A stretch of 64,000 nt of DNA from the NCBI RefSeq assembly GCF_051020955.1, contig NC_135013.1:40671087-40735086 (forward strand), given 5' to 3'. Numbering within the stretch: the stretch's first letter is position 1; the number at the start of each line of letters is the position of its first letter. Made by a program: the position numbers and the translations under genes. Of this stretch, positions 24,306-37,069 are shown piece by piece. A model generated the notes under the pieces. The model was not told the origin of the DNA, made no database searches, and saw only the letters and a program-made list of their open reading frames with translations. Source of the DNA: Megalopta genalis (lineage: Eukaryota > Arthropoda > Insecta > Hymenoptera > Halictidae).

Positions 24306-26246
24306 CTGGGATACGCGGACACAGCAATTTGCTGCACGCTGCTTGCCCAGAGGGAAATCACCGAGCTTGTGTATACGTTATACGCGCGGCCAACGGGGAT
24401 GATAGTGTGCAAGCCGTAGTAACGGGGAGGTGTTAATAGCTGGAGGTAGTACCGACGTGAGCTCGGTACTTAATATGATTGACAGCACGAATGAGTAATT
24501 AACAACCGAGTCGCTTTCATGTGCAACCCGCGCGACTCGGCGACGCGCGGATGGGGGTGCGTTCGCCGCGACTCGCTTCTATAACGCGGTTATCCTAAGT
24601 TTAATTACTCTAACAGATATTTTAGGAACGCTGATAATGCTCGGTCGCGCGTGCTCGCGACACCCGATGTAAACTGCCAACTATTTCCTGAAGAATGCCT
24701 CGCGCCTGCAGAAATTAATCTGCGACTGCGTCGAATTCTGTTTCTTTTATACTAACAAGGGAACATCGGCAACTCGGAAAATTCCAAGAGATCTGCAACT
24801 TTGCAGAAATGTAGTTCAAGTGATCCTAAAAACGAAACAATTTTCAAAGTATTCTATAAAACAGTCCTTGAGGTGAAAACAACCCCGCAGAGATATTACG
24901 AATTTCTTTATTATTGTCAACGTTTTTCCAAAACGGTATAAGAGCTTTAAAAATGGTTGCATACAAAGTTTTATTGTATTTTGTGCTCTATAATGTGGCT
25001 GTGAGTAATTGAGAGCAAGAACTTTTGTTTCAATTTAGTTCAACAAATCCATTCTAGTGAAGTTTATATACAAGATTAAGTTTTAAAACCAGTCCTCTCA
25101 CTTCAACCATGCGGTTTTATTTACGGCTATTATTTTAGTCATTTTTTAAAAGAAAAATAATATTTACATTTATTGTACGTCTATAGTTTCTTCAATGATT
25201 AAATATAGATATCAACAGAATATATATAGAATTTTATTCAATTTTATTAGAAAGGATTGATACCTAACAGACCTTGTTTGAAATATTCGCAACCAGCCTG
25301 TGACTCGATATTATAATTCAAGGGCTTAATCAAAAACAAAAGCGTTTGATTTTTATTCTTTACTGGATGAACCAAGAAAATTTAACCTTAAAGGACGAAG
25401 ATTTTGTGAAGTATTAAGAACAATTTCCTCAGAGAACTTGATCATCTATCACAGTAAGTAATCAAAAATGTGAATGATATATCCCTGATATTTGGTACGT
25501 ATGTACATAAGCAAATTATATGTTTACAATTACTAAAGTAAGATTTAAAAACATAAAATTTAAAGGAATTCACTGTAAATATAAAAGTGTATGAACACTG
25601 TAGTGTTCATAATACTCACAAGTGTACGATTATATGCACTTTGGTCTAAATCAAAATAATTCATTCTTTTATCTTTGATTTTTGTATTTTTTTAATGTTT
25701 ATGTTAGTAGGTTTATAGTTAATGAGATTTACAGGGAAACGATATTAGTATAAGTATAGAGGAGACACACCTATAACTGTGACTTTATAAAATGTATTAC
25801 AAACATGTAAACCGGAAGTCATCCTAAACCTAAGCTTTGTAGAGAAGGATAACAATAAATAAATATATATAAATATAAATTTCTAAGTTTTAGATCTTTA
25901 TGTGTAGCAATAGGATCTGAAATTTAGAAACTTATTTTGGATTTTTCCTTTACACTGCAGGTACCAAGAAAATTTACCGCATTCGCAGATATATCAAATA
26001 ACTAGAACCGTGAAGTTTGATTTTCCGAAATTTATATTCCCTGCAGTTTACCAACCAGCAAGGTTATGCCAAGGGTGAGTATTTGTTCCAAGGGAAGGGA
26101 GTCGGTTTTCCAGGCAATCGAGAAATCCGCGAAGCTTCGCGTCTCCTCTCGACAAGAGCGGAGGTGGGGTGAAAAGACCTTTTAGCCTATTTAACGAAGC
26201 ATAACACAGATTCACGCCCTTAACCTGAATTTTTTCCTCCAATTAC
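24306..26246. other. GC-richer stretch then AT-rich spacer; possible intron
   Basis: 24306-24720 is GC-richer (GACTCGGCGACGCGCGGATG). The remainder is AT-rich until a GC-richer patch at 26040-26246. If the flanking candidate exons are real this is a 1.9-kb intron. Otherwise nothing was recognised. Confidence 0.4.
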
Positions 26247-26430
26247 CTTTCAAGCTGCAGGTCGATATGGAACCGGAAAGAGTCCTGGCGTGATTGGTCA
26301 CGGCCAGCAGCAAAGGTGTGGCCGTGATGAAGCTCCTCGACTTCGGCACGAACTCCTTTTGCACCGCGTAGCTACGCGTCCGTCGCCGAAAAATCGGCGA
26401 GTCGAGGAAGCTCTCGTCGTACTGCGGCAT
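26247..26430 (-). CDS. Possible coding exon, unidentified
   Basis: From an ATG at 26430 (context AAGAATGCC) the minus-strand frame stays open for 61 codons to a splice-donor-like TTGAAAG|GTAATT ending the exon at 26247 in phase 1. The third codon positions are strongly G/C-biased (roughly three quarters by eye) compared with positions 1 and 2, in otherwise AT-rich surroundings; that is the best coding signature in the first 55 kb. The frame is open upstream to 26550, so the true 5' boundary is unknown. The peptide begins MPQYDESFLDSPIFRRRTRS. No family was recognised. It could pair with the terminal exon at 24305. Confidence 0.35.
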
Positions 26431-26521
26431 TCTTACTATGGTGCCTCGATCAAACAACTCGAAATTCTTTCGTTTGCATCGTCCTGTCCAATCGCCGTGA
26501 TCCGACGCGTTCCTTCTGGTA

Positions 26522-26960
26522 CTATCTTCTTCTTCATGTCGCACTTTCACCGAAGCGAATCAGAAGAACCCAATGTTCGTAACACCAGTGGCGTTTCCGC
26601 AGATTTTTCACAGAAAGTATTGATTTTTATCAGAATTCTCAGTAAAATTGTTGTCCTTCATCAGGTTTCTCTCTGAAATTGTTGATTTTTATCAGGTCTC
26701 TCACTAAAACTGTTGATTTCTAACAGACTTTTCACTGAAATTGATTTTATCTGCAGTCACGACGAATTTAAGTGTCCTTTCTGGTTTAGGCACAAATGTA
26801 GGATGCAATAGTGTTCGTTATGCAATTACGTTCTTCTTCTTCTTCATGTTGAACTTTCACGGACGCAAATCACATGAACTAATTATTCTGCAAATTTTTC
26901 ACTAAAATTGTTGCTTTTTAAAAGAGTTTTCACTAAAATGATTGATTATCATCTGTTGCC
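26522..26960. repeat. 31-bp minisatellite inside a diverged larger duplication
   Basis: About five tandem units of TTTTTCACTGAAATTGTTGA followed by TTTTTATCAGG run from 26603 to 26757 with lengths of 30-31 bp. The preceding block CTTCTTCTTCATGTCGCACT (about 26527) reappears as CTTCTTCTTCATGTTGAACT (about 26844), again followed by two units of the same repeat. Confidence 0.8.
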
Positions 26961-28813
26961 ACGTCGATTTGAGTTTCCTTTCTGTTTATGGATGTAATAA
27001 CGTTGGGAAGATTTTGCTGAGAGACCGTAACAATTTGGAAGTGAATTCTGTATTGTATAATATAATATCAATAGAAATGATTTTAAATATTTGTAATTCA
27101 CTAAAGATACGGTAGGATATCCTACAACGAATGAATGCTAGAGCGAACATTTTTTTCTTATTAAAACAAAGTACTACAACAAACGCGGGGAAATACAATC
27201 GGCCGTTTTATAAATTATTTATAAAATATTAATAAATTAAATTTATAGTATGTACACTTGCATGTTCTTATACTTGTTTCATTTCATATTAAATTAATCC
27301 TATTCTGTGTGAAATCATTGTATTCGGTTAATAATTGTGCTGTGGTTTTTGTAATTATATTCGATAATATAAATATCAATATCAATCAATGTATCCTACA
27401 ACTAGAACGAATTAATTAGTTATACTTCACTGTAGTTTGGTATTATGTTATACAATAGCCGAGAAGACATAATTTACAATTTTTGTTAATAATAACAATC
27501 CACGACTTTTCCATACATTTTCTCAAAGTAAACAAGTCCTCAATAATAAAATATAGAGTGACTGATATTTCATACTATTTGTGCTGCTTCTTGCATTATA
27601 ATAACTTACATAGTAATATTGGTTTAGAATTCTGTCATGAACATTTAAAAATCATTGCTATGAAATACAACATTGTCGCTTAAAAATAATTAACCGAAAT
27701 AGGCTAACAATTTTACAGCATTCTGTCTCGTTAGTGTAACGTAGTACTTTTACGTTCATATTACATGAAATTAAATAACAAAGTAACTAATTCACAAATG
27801 TTTTCAATGATCCTTGCATGATGTAATTCAAAACTAAATAAGGTATAAAGTGCGAATAAATCAAATTATCTTGAATGTTGCAATTACATAATGATTGAAC
27901 AACACGGGCTTATATTGCAGGTTCTGAATTACATCACTTCCCATTTAAACGACATAATTGCATAACTGATCATTCGATCAAAATCAACAAGTTCACTATA
28001 CTGGCACAGACCAATGGCGCCTAAAAATCATAGCTTCCTTCATAAACCAAATTACTTCGTTAAAGCCGTATAAAGAAATTACACTAATTAGACAGACTAT
28101 ACACACCATACTAAATCGCGTTTCGCAAATCAAAATCGCGTGGAAATTTTCGAATTTCTTGAAACAGAAAAAAAAAGCCCAATAAAAAGTTATTCCGCTT
28201 TAAACGGTGTACGAATACTTTTTACACCGACTCTACTTGTTCTCGAATTATTTTTCACACTTGTCCAGAATGATTTTTATTGACTTTATAATTATTTCTC
28301 GTTGCCTCAGATCACTCGATGAGGATGAATATCATCGACGCTTGATCAAGAACGTTCAGACAAACAATAGATGAAATACAAGCACTTGATTTTCTTCACT
28401 TTCAGAAAAATATCGCTCGATATCGAATGATGGCAAGGCCATCGTTGACCGCTATCGAAAAGCGTATTATGAACCGCGGAACACGTGTAACCGCGCATGA
28501 TCTCGTAGACAGTAAATTTAGCGAGCGATTACCAGACCACGCGGTAAACAGATAACACTGGTTGACGGTCGACTATTTGTTGAACTTTAATTCCAGCCTG
28601 ACAAACTGGTCCGCGCGTAATAAATGATACACAATGTAATTACGTTATCGCGTTAGCTGCTACGATGAAAAATTACTCTCGGTACAATTAGTGGGTTATT
28701 TAATGGCGAAATCGTGGATCTTTAATGGCTCCTGAAAAAGAAACTGACTGAATACCGTGCTCTTTGAGAAAACTTCCCTCTGTTGTGAAATTTTATCTAT
28801 CATTAATTATAAC
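26961..28813. other. AT-rich spacer; GC-richer patch near 28400-28760
   Basis: No gene was recognised. The block around 26945-27200 (ATCATCTGTTGCCACGTCG, then AAATATTTGTAATTCACTAAA) has a diverged relative at about 32305-32430 (TCATCTGTGGCCACGTCG, AAATATTTGTAATTTATTAAA). Confidence 0.5.
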
Positions 28814-28999
28814 TAGACTGCGCATTTGATGCATTTATGACAAAAATGAGTGAAAGAAATGTGGAACTGTAGAAAGTTTCAAGGAATTTGAAAATGTCGC
28901 ATTATTCTCAACATTTCTGTTTTATCTCGAGCAATTTGAATCTCTCTTGACATTATTTTGCAATTACTTTTGCAGTTTTGCATAAAAATCCGTAGTCTA
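28814..28999. mobile_element. Miniature element, TA-GACTGCGGATTTTATG family
   Basis: TA then GACTGCGCATTTGATGCATT opens the copy, and TTGCATAAAAATCCGTAGTC then TA closes it, for 186 bp. Non-coding, TA-flanked. Confidence 0.8.
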
Positions 29000-30177
29000 A
29001 TCATAACAACGATTATAAAGGCTTTTCTCATTTCCATAAAGGTCCATTTATAACACTGTTCGTTCGTGTTCTCTGAGAATGTAATTTTTAATTAAGGAAA
29101 GAGAAGCGATTAATTTTTAAAAAGAACTGATCGCTTGAACTTTCTGCATGAACAGTAGGTGGTAATTAAAAAATAGATAAGGACGTCATTCTACATGACA
29201 TCAGAAGAAGGTAGAAGCGCGTCTTGTACACAACTGTAGACGATATAATCAATTTGCAACCAGGAATAGCAATTGATCGACGTTGTTAAAGTGATCGATA
29301 GTGAAATTGCGGATACGAAATGCACGGTTATTTCGATTATGCGAAACCGATGACAGTACGCCTAAAATAACAGAGCATGATACGTTTAGCGGCCTCGAGT
29401 ATTATACCAAAGTAGAGTACCGAGGCATAGACCGCTTCCAGGATATCTATTTTAATGCGGTGGACGTTCCGTTACATTTTCTATCGCTTCCGTGTCTTTT
29501 ACACAGTATCATAAGCACAGAATGGAGTACCATAAGCACTTCATACTGTCCTTCGATAATTAAATGTCCAATCGCATCGGGCACCAATACAGTAGCAGTG
29601 AAAAAACTTTTGAATGAAAGGAAACTCGTCGAATACAAGTTTCAAGGAACTCGTATCGAATTCACGAATTTAACGATAAGTGACCAACACAAATTCTAGA
29701 AGCACATTTCTGTTTTACGCACAATTAAACTGTTCTAGTAGACCAATTTTGATGTTAATTCGATGAATAATGTGCATATAATACTTTGCATTCATCCCTT
29801 AACAACTATTCCTTCGATAATGTGCATTTATTAACTTTTACTTATCCCTTCTTGTTAGATCGCATAAAAAAGTTCTAAATTTGTTTGCAACTGTAAAGTA
29901 AATTCGTCTAAGTAGCGTAGAATGATATAATTTTTATGATAATGAAGTCAGTTATAACGGCATTTTCTTGTTGCATTTCTCAAGAGTCTTCACAATAATT
30001 ATCTTTCAGAATGGTCCACTACACGTCTTTGCAATTTAATTACGCAAGTGTACATACTTCCGACCGAAATTACTGAAGTAGATATTAAATTAATGAGTCG
30101 CTTAATTTTTGCAATCGAAAGATTGACTCTCTACTACGTAACTACTCAGTCTCATACGAAACTCAAGGGAACATCGA
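29000..30177. other. Spacer with an unassigned 132-codon frame
   Basis: The plus-strand frame 29301-29699 starts at GTG, lacks a family I know and has no clear codon bias. A minus-strand frame overlaps it. I do not call it a gene. The remainder is AT-rich. Confidence 0.4.
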
Positions 30178-30450
30178 ACCAGTCTAGCATTTCACTGTAA
30201 TTTTAATTCAATTACGTAATTTATATAATTTTTATTCAATTACACCGTAATTCGTAATTTTAATTCAATTGAATCGTAATTCGTAATTTTTTGTAATTGT
30301 AATTGTACTTGCAATTACGAATTACATTGTAATTTAATTGATTAAAGATCTGAACTACGAATTACAATGTGGTTGAATTATTCTGTAATTGAATTATTTT
30401 CTAATTATAGTTACTTGAACAATGCAATTATAATTCTGCACAACTCTGGT
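30178..30450. mobile_element. Foldback element with CAGAGTTG-like end, AATTACGAATTAC-rich
   Basis: The right end CACAACTCTGGTTCAATG and left end CATCGAACCAGTCTAGCA are imperfect inverted copies. The 270-bp interior consists of palindromic units of the type GTAATTCGTAATTTTAATTC and complements. It appears related by its ends to the TTCGAATAA-rich elements but is filled with a different palindrome. Confidence 0.6.
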
Positions 30451-31204
30451 TCAATGAAGATCATTCCAGAAATTATGCCACTTTCAAATCATAACGTTCT
30501 AAATTGGAAACGTGTGTTCTCGAATCTTTTGAAAACTGAAAGCACACCAGATAATTCGAATAAATCACAATGTTTGCAAACGTTTGAAAAGGAATTCGAC
30601 GAGACGAAGGAAGCAAGCGTACCGACTATGCACTGATAAAAATGCATCGGCCAAGAAATAAGGTGGGTCGAAGGAGCAGGACTCCTCGAAGGCTCTATCG
30701 GTTTGTCGAACAAACGATTCGCGATTACTGGAGCGAGAAGTCTCCTCTCTGCCTTCGACCACCTACTATGGCTCCACGTCGCTTTTACTACTTTCGGAAC
30801 GACACGACGTGTAGGTATAATTCGATAGCAGACCAGGAGGTCAATCGTGTAACTCGTTCCACGGTGGATTGAACACGAGGACCAGGTTTTTCTGGCTTGT
30901 TTGCTCGATCACTAAAATTATCGAGTTTTCTGAAAATATTTATACACACTTGCTGGTTACTTGCCGCCTTTGTCGAAGAAATGAAACGTGCCTTCGCCGG
31001 GACCGGCGGATCGAATGAAAGCGACCGATGAACACCAAAAAATACATGCGCTCGGCCTAAACGTGATACAGTTCACTGAAATGTAAGGCGATACAGATTG
31101 ATTTTTCGCGACGGTTTATTGGCTTCGGAGAAAATATTATATGCCGGCAAAAAATTCTGACTTCGATTCGTGTCTACGATTTATTTTAATCTATGCGTGA
31201 TCAA
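30451..31204. other. Spacer with GC-richer patch
   Basis: Overlapping frames on both strands at 30489-30872 (65-89 codons) have no recognisable similarity. No gene is called. Confidence 0.4.
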
Positions 31205-31960
31205 ATGAAATATATTTGTACATTTGAAATTTTTATTTGAGTTTGTTTGTAGCAAAGTTATTTGGATGTTATCCTTTATCAAAACATCCCACAAAATCGA
31301 AATAATTGAATCACTCTTACACGAAACAAGAAAGTTATTTATCATAGTGATAGCTACCTTAAAAATTCTAATAAAGTACGATAAACTTGTGTGATCACAA
31401 TAGTAATTAATCTCTGTGTCCGGTTACAATATCTCAATTGAACGTCCGAGTTTATAGACGCTTAAAAAGACAAATAGAATTTATTATCATTATTAGGTTA
31501 TGGTGTTTATCTTTGTTATGGTATTAATCTTTGTTATTCAGAGATTATAATCTGAAATGAAATACAAACATTTGTACATTTAAGGCTTGTGTTCGCGTTC
31601 GTTTAGAGTAAAATTATCCAAATTGTTAATAGAAATTTATACATGCTTGAAAAGACATGTGCGATTAATATAATTACTGAACTATGATCTGTAGTTTGTT
31701 TCTGACAATGCGTTACTAGATGCAACAAATATTTCTGCTTTTCAGACTTCTTGCGTTTATTTATAGTAAAATTATTGAAAATATTAATAGAATCTACATG
31801 TTCATAATCGCTTAACAATACGACAAATTATTATAGTTATTAAACTATATACTACTTACAATAAGTCTCACACATCTGTTTGCGTTTGTTCGTAGAAAAA
31901 TTATTAAAATTTTTGATAGAATGTCCGACTTCCTGGAGGTTTAAATAAACATATATGCGA
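31205..31960. repeat. Degenerate direct-repeat array, four units
   Basis: Units built around GCGTTTGTTYGTAGWAAAAT followed by TATTNAAAATNTTNATAGAA begin at about 31241, 31591, 31751 and 31880. The first two are also preceded by related ATTTGTACATTT sequence. Spacing is irregular (about 350, 160 and 130 bp). Confidence 0.65.
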
Positions 31961-33587
31961 TCCAATTAATGTACCCAGAGGGCACAATTATTAAATATTT
32001 CGATCAATAACACCATTCTCCATAACCATTACTCTAAATTTCTAATTACTGTAATAAAAATTGTCATTATTAATTGCAAGTTACAGGAGCTACACACTCG
32101 CCTATTTCTTTTCTTAATACTTTAAACGAGTTGAATATTATACAACAATAATTTTAAATTCTTCAAATATTTTTACTATTTTCCATTCGATGTACTAATT
32201 ATGCTTACAAATACATAACATCCGCAGTCTAGTAAGAAGCCTTCAGCATACATCGCAATTCGAAGCACATAAAAGCAAATTAGATTTTTTACTGAAATTA
32301 TTAATTCTCATCTGTGGCCACGTCGCACAATTTTTTGAAATTGAATTGATTTCAAATATTTGTAATTTATTAAAAAAGATAGTTTGGTAACACAAGATGA
32401 TTTAGAGCACGCAAAGGGAAATATACAAATTAAATCCGACCCGTCGATTATGGATTAATAGACCCAGTAAATCAAGCGTCCGTAACAGAAATAAGTTCTT
32501 CGATGATCATCTAATCCCCTTAACGAGTCAGTCATTAGAAAGTACGTATCAATTACACTTGTGGTATAAATAAAATCGTGCCCGAACAATTTTCTATTAA
32601 TTATTAGACTCGACGGCACGGTTTCCGCGCGATCACCAGTTATTTAGCATACACCGGCGACCTTGTAATCATGCAAATCCACAGGAATTTTGTACCCGTC
32701 CGAGGTTCCCTGATTAATAATAATTAACACTGATGAACTTGCGACCCAGTTACGTTCGACTTCCTGTCGGTCGCAAGGCGGTGCGTTATTTTCGGTGTCC
32801 GATAGGGCAGAAGCGAGATTTAAGAAACGTTCGCAGGTTTAGCGGTTGCTCGTCGAAAACCACCACATACTAGTCGATTTTCATTATTTCGCGAATGAAA
32901 ATGATTATCAAGTGCCTGATATCAGCCTCAAAAATGCGCACAAAATCAAAGTAATCGAATTAATGGAAACCAAACTAGAAGATTAGGATCGATCATGATG
33001 GATTGCACCGTAGCTCTTTGACATGCTAAAAATTCTAGTAAAAGTCTAGTCACAGATTAGTGTCACTTAACGTATCAAAATCTGATAAACATATTTAATT
33101 TCTTGTTAAGTAACAATGTGTTAATTGCCTTTTATATACCATTTGCCATCGAGATAATAATTCATTATTATCTTGCCATCTTTATTCGTTATTATTGATT
33201 TTTTTATCGGCAATCCAATAAAATTTGTGATAGAATCTGATGTTATACATATACATGAATAGATCTGCTTTCTCTTCGTTTCTGATATATATTCAAGTGT
33301 TCCGAAACCTTTCGCAGTTTATGCGTCATACTACAAGTGCCTCGTCTGACCAGAACTATTATCGATTTTATGATCATTTAAAATTATTTATTGCAGCTAA
33401 TGCCTCATTAATACTTCGACTGCCGCGTCACCTGTATGTGGATGACGGAATAATTTGCTCGGATTAGAAAATGCATTTTTTTACGCTAATCTGTTATATC
33501 TCCGCAATTTTATTAGGATCTGCGAAACGTAACAATGTTGCAAAAGTAATTGATGTCATATAACTTGACTTTTCAATTTCAATTTGA
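31961..33587. other. AT-rich spacer with a small GC-richer island (32600-32870)
   Basis: No gene was recognised. ATCCGCAGTCTAGTA at about 32220 is a solitary end of the TA-GACTGCGG family. Confidence 0.5.
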
Positions 33588-33923
33588 TTAAACCCTTAAC
33601 GTCGAGGCCATATAATTTTTTTTCATATACTTATATTATAATAAGGTTATATCAATTTCATAATGTTAATGTTATTATTATTATTATTAATGTGCTCATA
33701 TGATAATAAGCTTAAATTAATGTTATTATTATTATTACGAATGTATTCATACGATAATAGGGTTATATTAATGTTAAAAAATTGATGTCATAATACTAAC
33801 GTTGTTATTATTATTAATGTATTTCTGTGATAATAAAGTTACGTTGATGTAATAAAATTAATGTCATAACTATAGAAAAATATAGGTCCGTATTTAGTAC
33901 GTATGCCGTCGTTGAGGGTTTAA
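33588..33923. mobile_element. piggyBac-like miniature element with TTATTATTA internal repeats
   Basis: TTAA at 33588 and 33920 flank inverted ends ACCCTTAACGTCG and its counterpart CGTCGTTGAGGGT, 336 bp in all. The interior holds three to four degenerate units of TTAATGTTATTATTATTA with GATAATA-type ends, spaced about 50-76 bp. No coding frame. Length and TTAA flanks match the elements at 109 and 11263. Confidence 0.8.
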
Positions 33924-35412
33924 ATAAAATACTTTAATTTTATGAAAATTTTGAGATTGTTGACGTGATAGTCAAAGTGTTACACACAAAATAACTGTTT
34001 TAAAATTTCTATGACAGCTTTAATTCCTCGAGAGATATTCTCCTTTGTGTCTCTCATCTACAACAACCCTGCGCAAGCTAATTCAAGACGTTAGTTTAAA
34101 TGACTGATTATTCCCCACTTCGTCGAACAATCGACGCAGCCAGTGGAAATAAATCGCGACTCGACGTACGACTTCACCTCCGAAAATAAATGGCATGCGT
34201 GCGTAACATTTTATCACTGTTCGTTTCCCAGCCCCCGTATGATTTGCCAACCCTCTATTTTCCATGCAACCTGTCCGCATCGAAAATGATGCCGAAGGTA
34301 ATCACGGCGCCGCGCACGTTCACTTATTTTCATATCGATCGTCATTGCGTGGACGCAACAGATAACAAGCAAAAACGCGGGAAAAAAAGAGAAAGAGGGG
34401 AGATTCGTTACGAAATTCCGCGCGTTGCGTAATTAAACTTCACGGGCCGAGAAGCAAAATATTTAATAAACGTGAGTCGTAATTAAACAACGCGCCCGGG
34501 TTTTTTTGCGGTTCCTGCGTGCTTCGGGCTATCCATTTTTAAATTTAACAAACCCGGTGAACTTTACCGGGAGAAACGTGTTCCGCCGTTTTCTTTTTGT
34601 AGATTTTGTTGTTGCAAGGTTGCGGCTTCCTGTTCGTGGGATAACTATGGACCTCGCCATGAAATATCTACGGAGCCAATGCGGCTCTGCGAATCGTATG
34701 AACGTCGCGAATATCTTTAAATCAAATGTAGACCCGATGGTTTGAAGACGGAGGACTATCGGAGAAAGATAAAAGGAAAAGAAAACGTGAAATAACTATG
34801 GTTGCCTTGCGGGCAGAGACAACGTCATAATTTGATATCGGATGTTTTCGTAAGTGGCTCTATGGCTTCAACCTCGATCTTTATTACGGCAATTAATTTT
34901 TAATGTACATAAGAGGCGTTACTATTCAAAATAGGAACCCTTCTCTTCATCACTCGAATATCGAATTCTTATTTTTACGGTTTTGTTGGGTTAAACATTT
35001 GTTATTTTTGTAATACGTTATTAGATTTTGTAATAAAATTATCATTGTGATTCGAATAATGATTATTAGTCCGATGTTCTTTTAATGTTTATGGCATGTG
35101 CGAATTATTAAAATGTAAGAAAACGTATAAATTAACGAGGTCTAAGAGCATCTTTATTTTTTTAATTCTTAGCTTTATAAAATTATGTATAAAAATGAGA
35201 ATATGCATAAACAGCATCAATCTAATGATTATAGAATGTAATTAAAAATATAAATTGACACGCTTTGTGAAGCATTATTTGCTCAACTTGACAAATTAAA
35301 AATTATTACAATGCAGTAAATTATTAAATTATTACAATTCAGTAAATTATTAAATTATTACAATGCAGTCGTTGAACAAAGAATACAAGCACATCTGTTT
35401 GTAATTAATCAA
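33924..35412. other. Spacer with a GC-richer island (34080-34830)
   Basis: The island has several GTAATTAAAC homeodomain-like sites (34430-34490) amid CpG-rich DNA and frames of 65-80 codons in both directions. None was recognised. Possibly regulatory. Confidence 0.4.
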
Positions 35413-35573
35413 TAGACTGCAGATTTTATGCAATTATAGCAAAAATGGGTGGCTGAAAAGATTGAAAAGAACGAAAAATGTTGGTGTACAAATTTCAACT
35501 TATTGAAATTATTTAAAAAAAGAAGATATTATATAAGTTTATAATATTATATTGCATAAAAATCAGCAGTCTG
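35413..35573. mobile_element. Miniature element, TA-GACTGCGGATTTTATG family
   Basis: TA then GACTGCAGATTTTATGCA opens, and TTGCATAAAAATCAGCAGTC closes, followed by TG where TA is expected. About 160 bp, non-coding. GGTGGCTGAAAAG and GTTGGTGTAC internal words recall the fragment near 40342. Confidence 0.75.
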
Positions 35574-36539
35574 TTTATAATGAATGAATAAATAAATAAA
35601 TAAATATTGATATCATCAATATTTATGATTTTCTTTCGACATATTAACAAATTTTCCAATAAACGAAAAACAGCCCTTAAATTGTTCTACCTTTTTAAAA
35701 CTCTTGAATTATGCATCAGCACATTCGATACATTAATTTCGCATGACTGTACTTTGATTGCAAAACTGGAGTTATTCTTAAATTATTCATTTCTGCACTC
35801 GGTGCATTAATAACTTGCTTGATTAAAATTTAATTGCAACACTGAAGTAATTTGTTGTGTCAAGACATTAGAGGTGCCTGCATCGAAATGCCAGTTGCCG
35901 CTGAAGGCAGCCCGGAGAAATATTTCTGGAAACCACAGCGCGATTTGATCAGCGATATTTTCTATGAGCCGTTCGCAAGAATCTGACCGCGGAAAATCCT
36001 CCGCGAGGGTTAACACGCGTCGTCTAACTTCTGTTCCGCTAACTAATCGGGCCTTGATCGTTTACTACGCAGCGTCTATGTTCCGTTTGCTCCAGATCAG
36101 CCGACGTGTCGCGATCTAGGTCGTTAAAGAGATCTTTTAATCTCCGTCTGGCAAAAAATCTCGATCGGTCCAAGGAAACGAAACGATGGACGCCTGTATT
36201 GCGATCAAAAGTTCGCGTCATCGACAAACATGCTTTCAATCTCAACTCGCCGACGTAATGACTTCCAAATACCCACAGACAGCACGCAAATTGATCTAAG
36301 CAACGATAATAAGTATTTTACAATGAAAACTTCAAGTCGTTGTTCGAAAATTTCAACGCTTATAATACAGAAGAACGATATAGTATTGCTGGGTACATTT
36401 GGAAAAAATTTAGAGTATGCTCATTTATGAATTTTCTAATTATTATTTTTAACAACATCTTTATCACTTTTACTTAAAAAAAACCCTACTAAATTATATC
36501 AACTTGGCTCAGTTTTCTTCGCTTCTATTAAATATATGC
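35574..36539. other. AT-rich spacer with GC-richer patch (35870-36260)
   Basis: Frames of 66-69 codons only; no gene was recognised. A short (AAAT)n tract lies near 35585. Confidence 0.45.
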
Positions 36540-37069
36540 AGTGTTGAACATCATTTAAGTAAACATTCATTTAGATGATTATTTAAATAAAAAATTATTT
36601 GTTACTTGGATGTTTGAATTAAATACAAAAATAATGACATATTATTTATATAGATCCAAATAAGTTATTTGAAATAAGAAAATTTATTTTGCATTTGTAA
36701 ATACAATTTTTTTATTTATCATTTATATCAAAAAAGAGACGCAAAGCTCTTCAGTAATAATAAGTGGAAATTAATATTTATTACACAATGAACGAGAAAG
36801 GAACAAAAATTACGTATCATTTGTTTTTCACCTAAATTCGAATAAAAAATAACATTTTATTCGCAAACCTAGTGTACAGAATATCCATTGTATAATATAC
36901 AACAGATGAAAGAGAAGCTAAAATTGTTTGTTATTTGTCTTTCTCTAAAAACTAAATAAACACTAACATTTCATTTGTAGACAAGAAATAACTATTATTT
37001 GCAGATGAAGTATTAATTGAATTTGTAATTTGTTATTTATTATTTCAAGTAAAATTTGCCCAACTCTGG
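36540..37069. mobile_element. Foldback element of the CAGAGTTGG family, ATTTAAATAA type
   Basis: Left end CAGTGTTGAACATCATTTAA and right end AAAATTTGCCCAACTCTG are imperfect inverted copies. Subterminal DNA is built from ATTTAAATAA / TTATTTGAAATAA units instead of TTCGAATAA. Length 530 bp. No coding frame. Confidence 0.7.

Noticed and set aside
29301..29699. 132-codon plus-strand open frame
   Set aside because: It begins with GTG, has no recognisable similarity or third-position bias, and a minus frame overlaps it.
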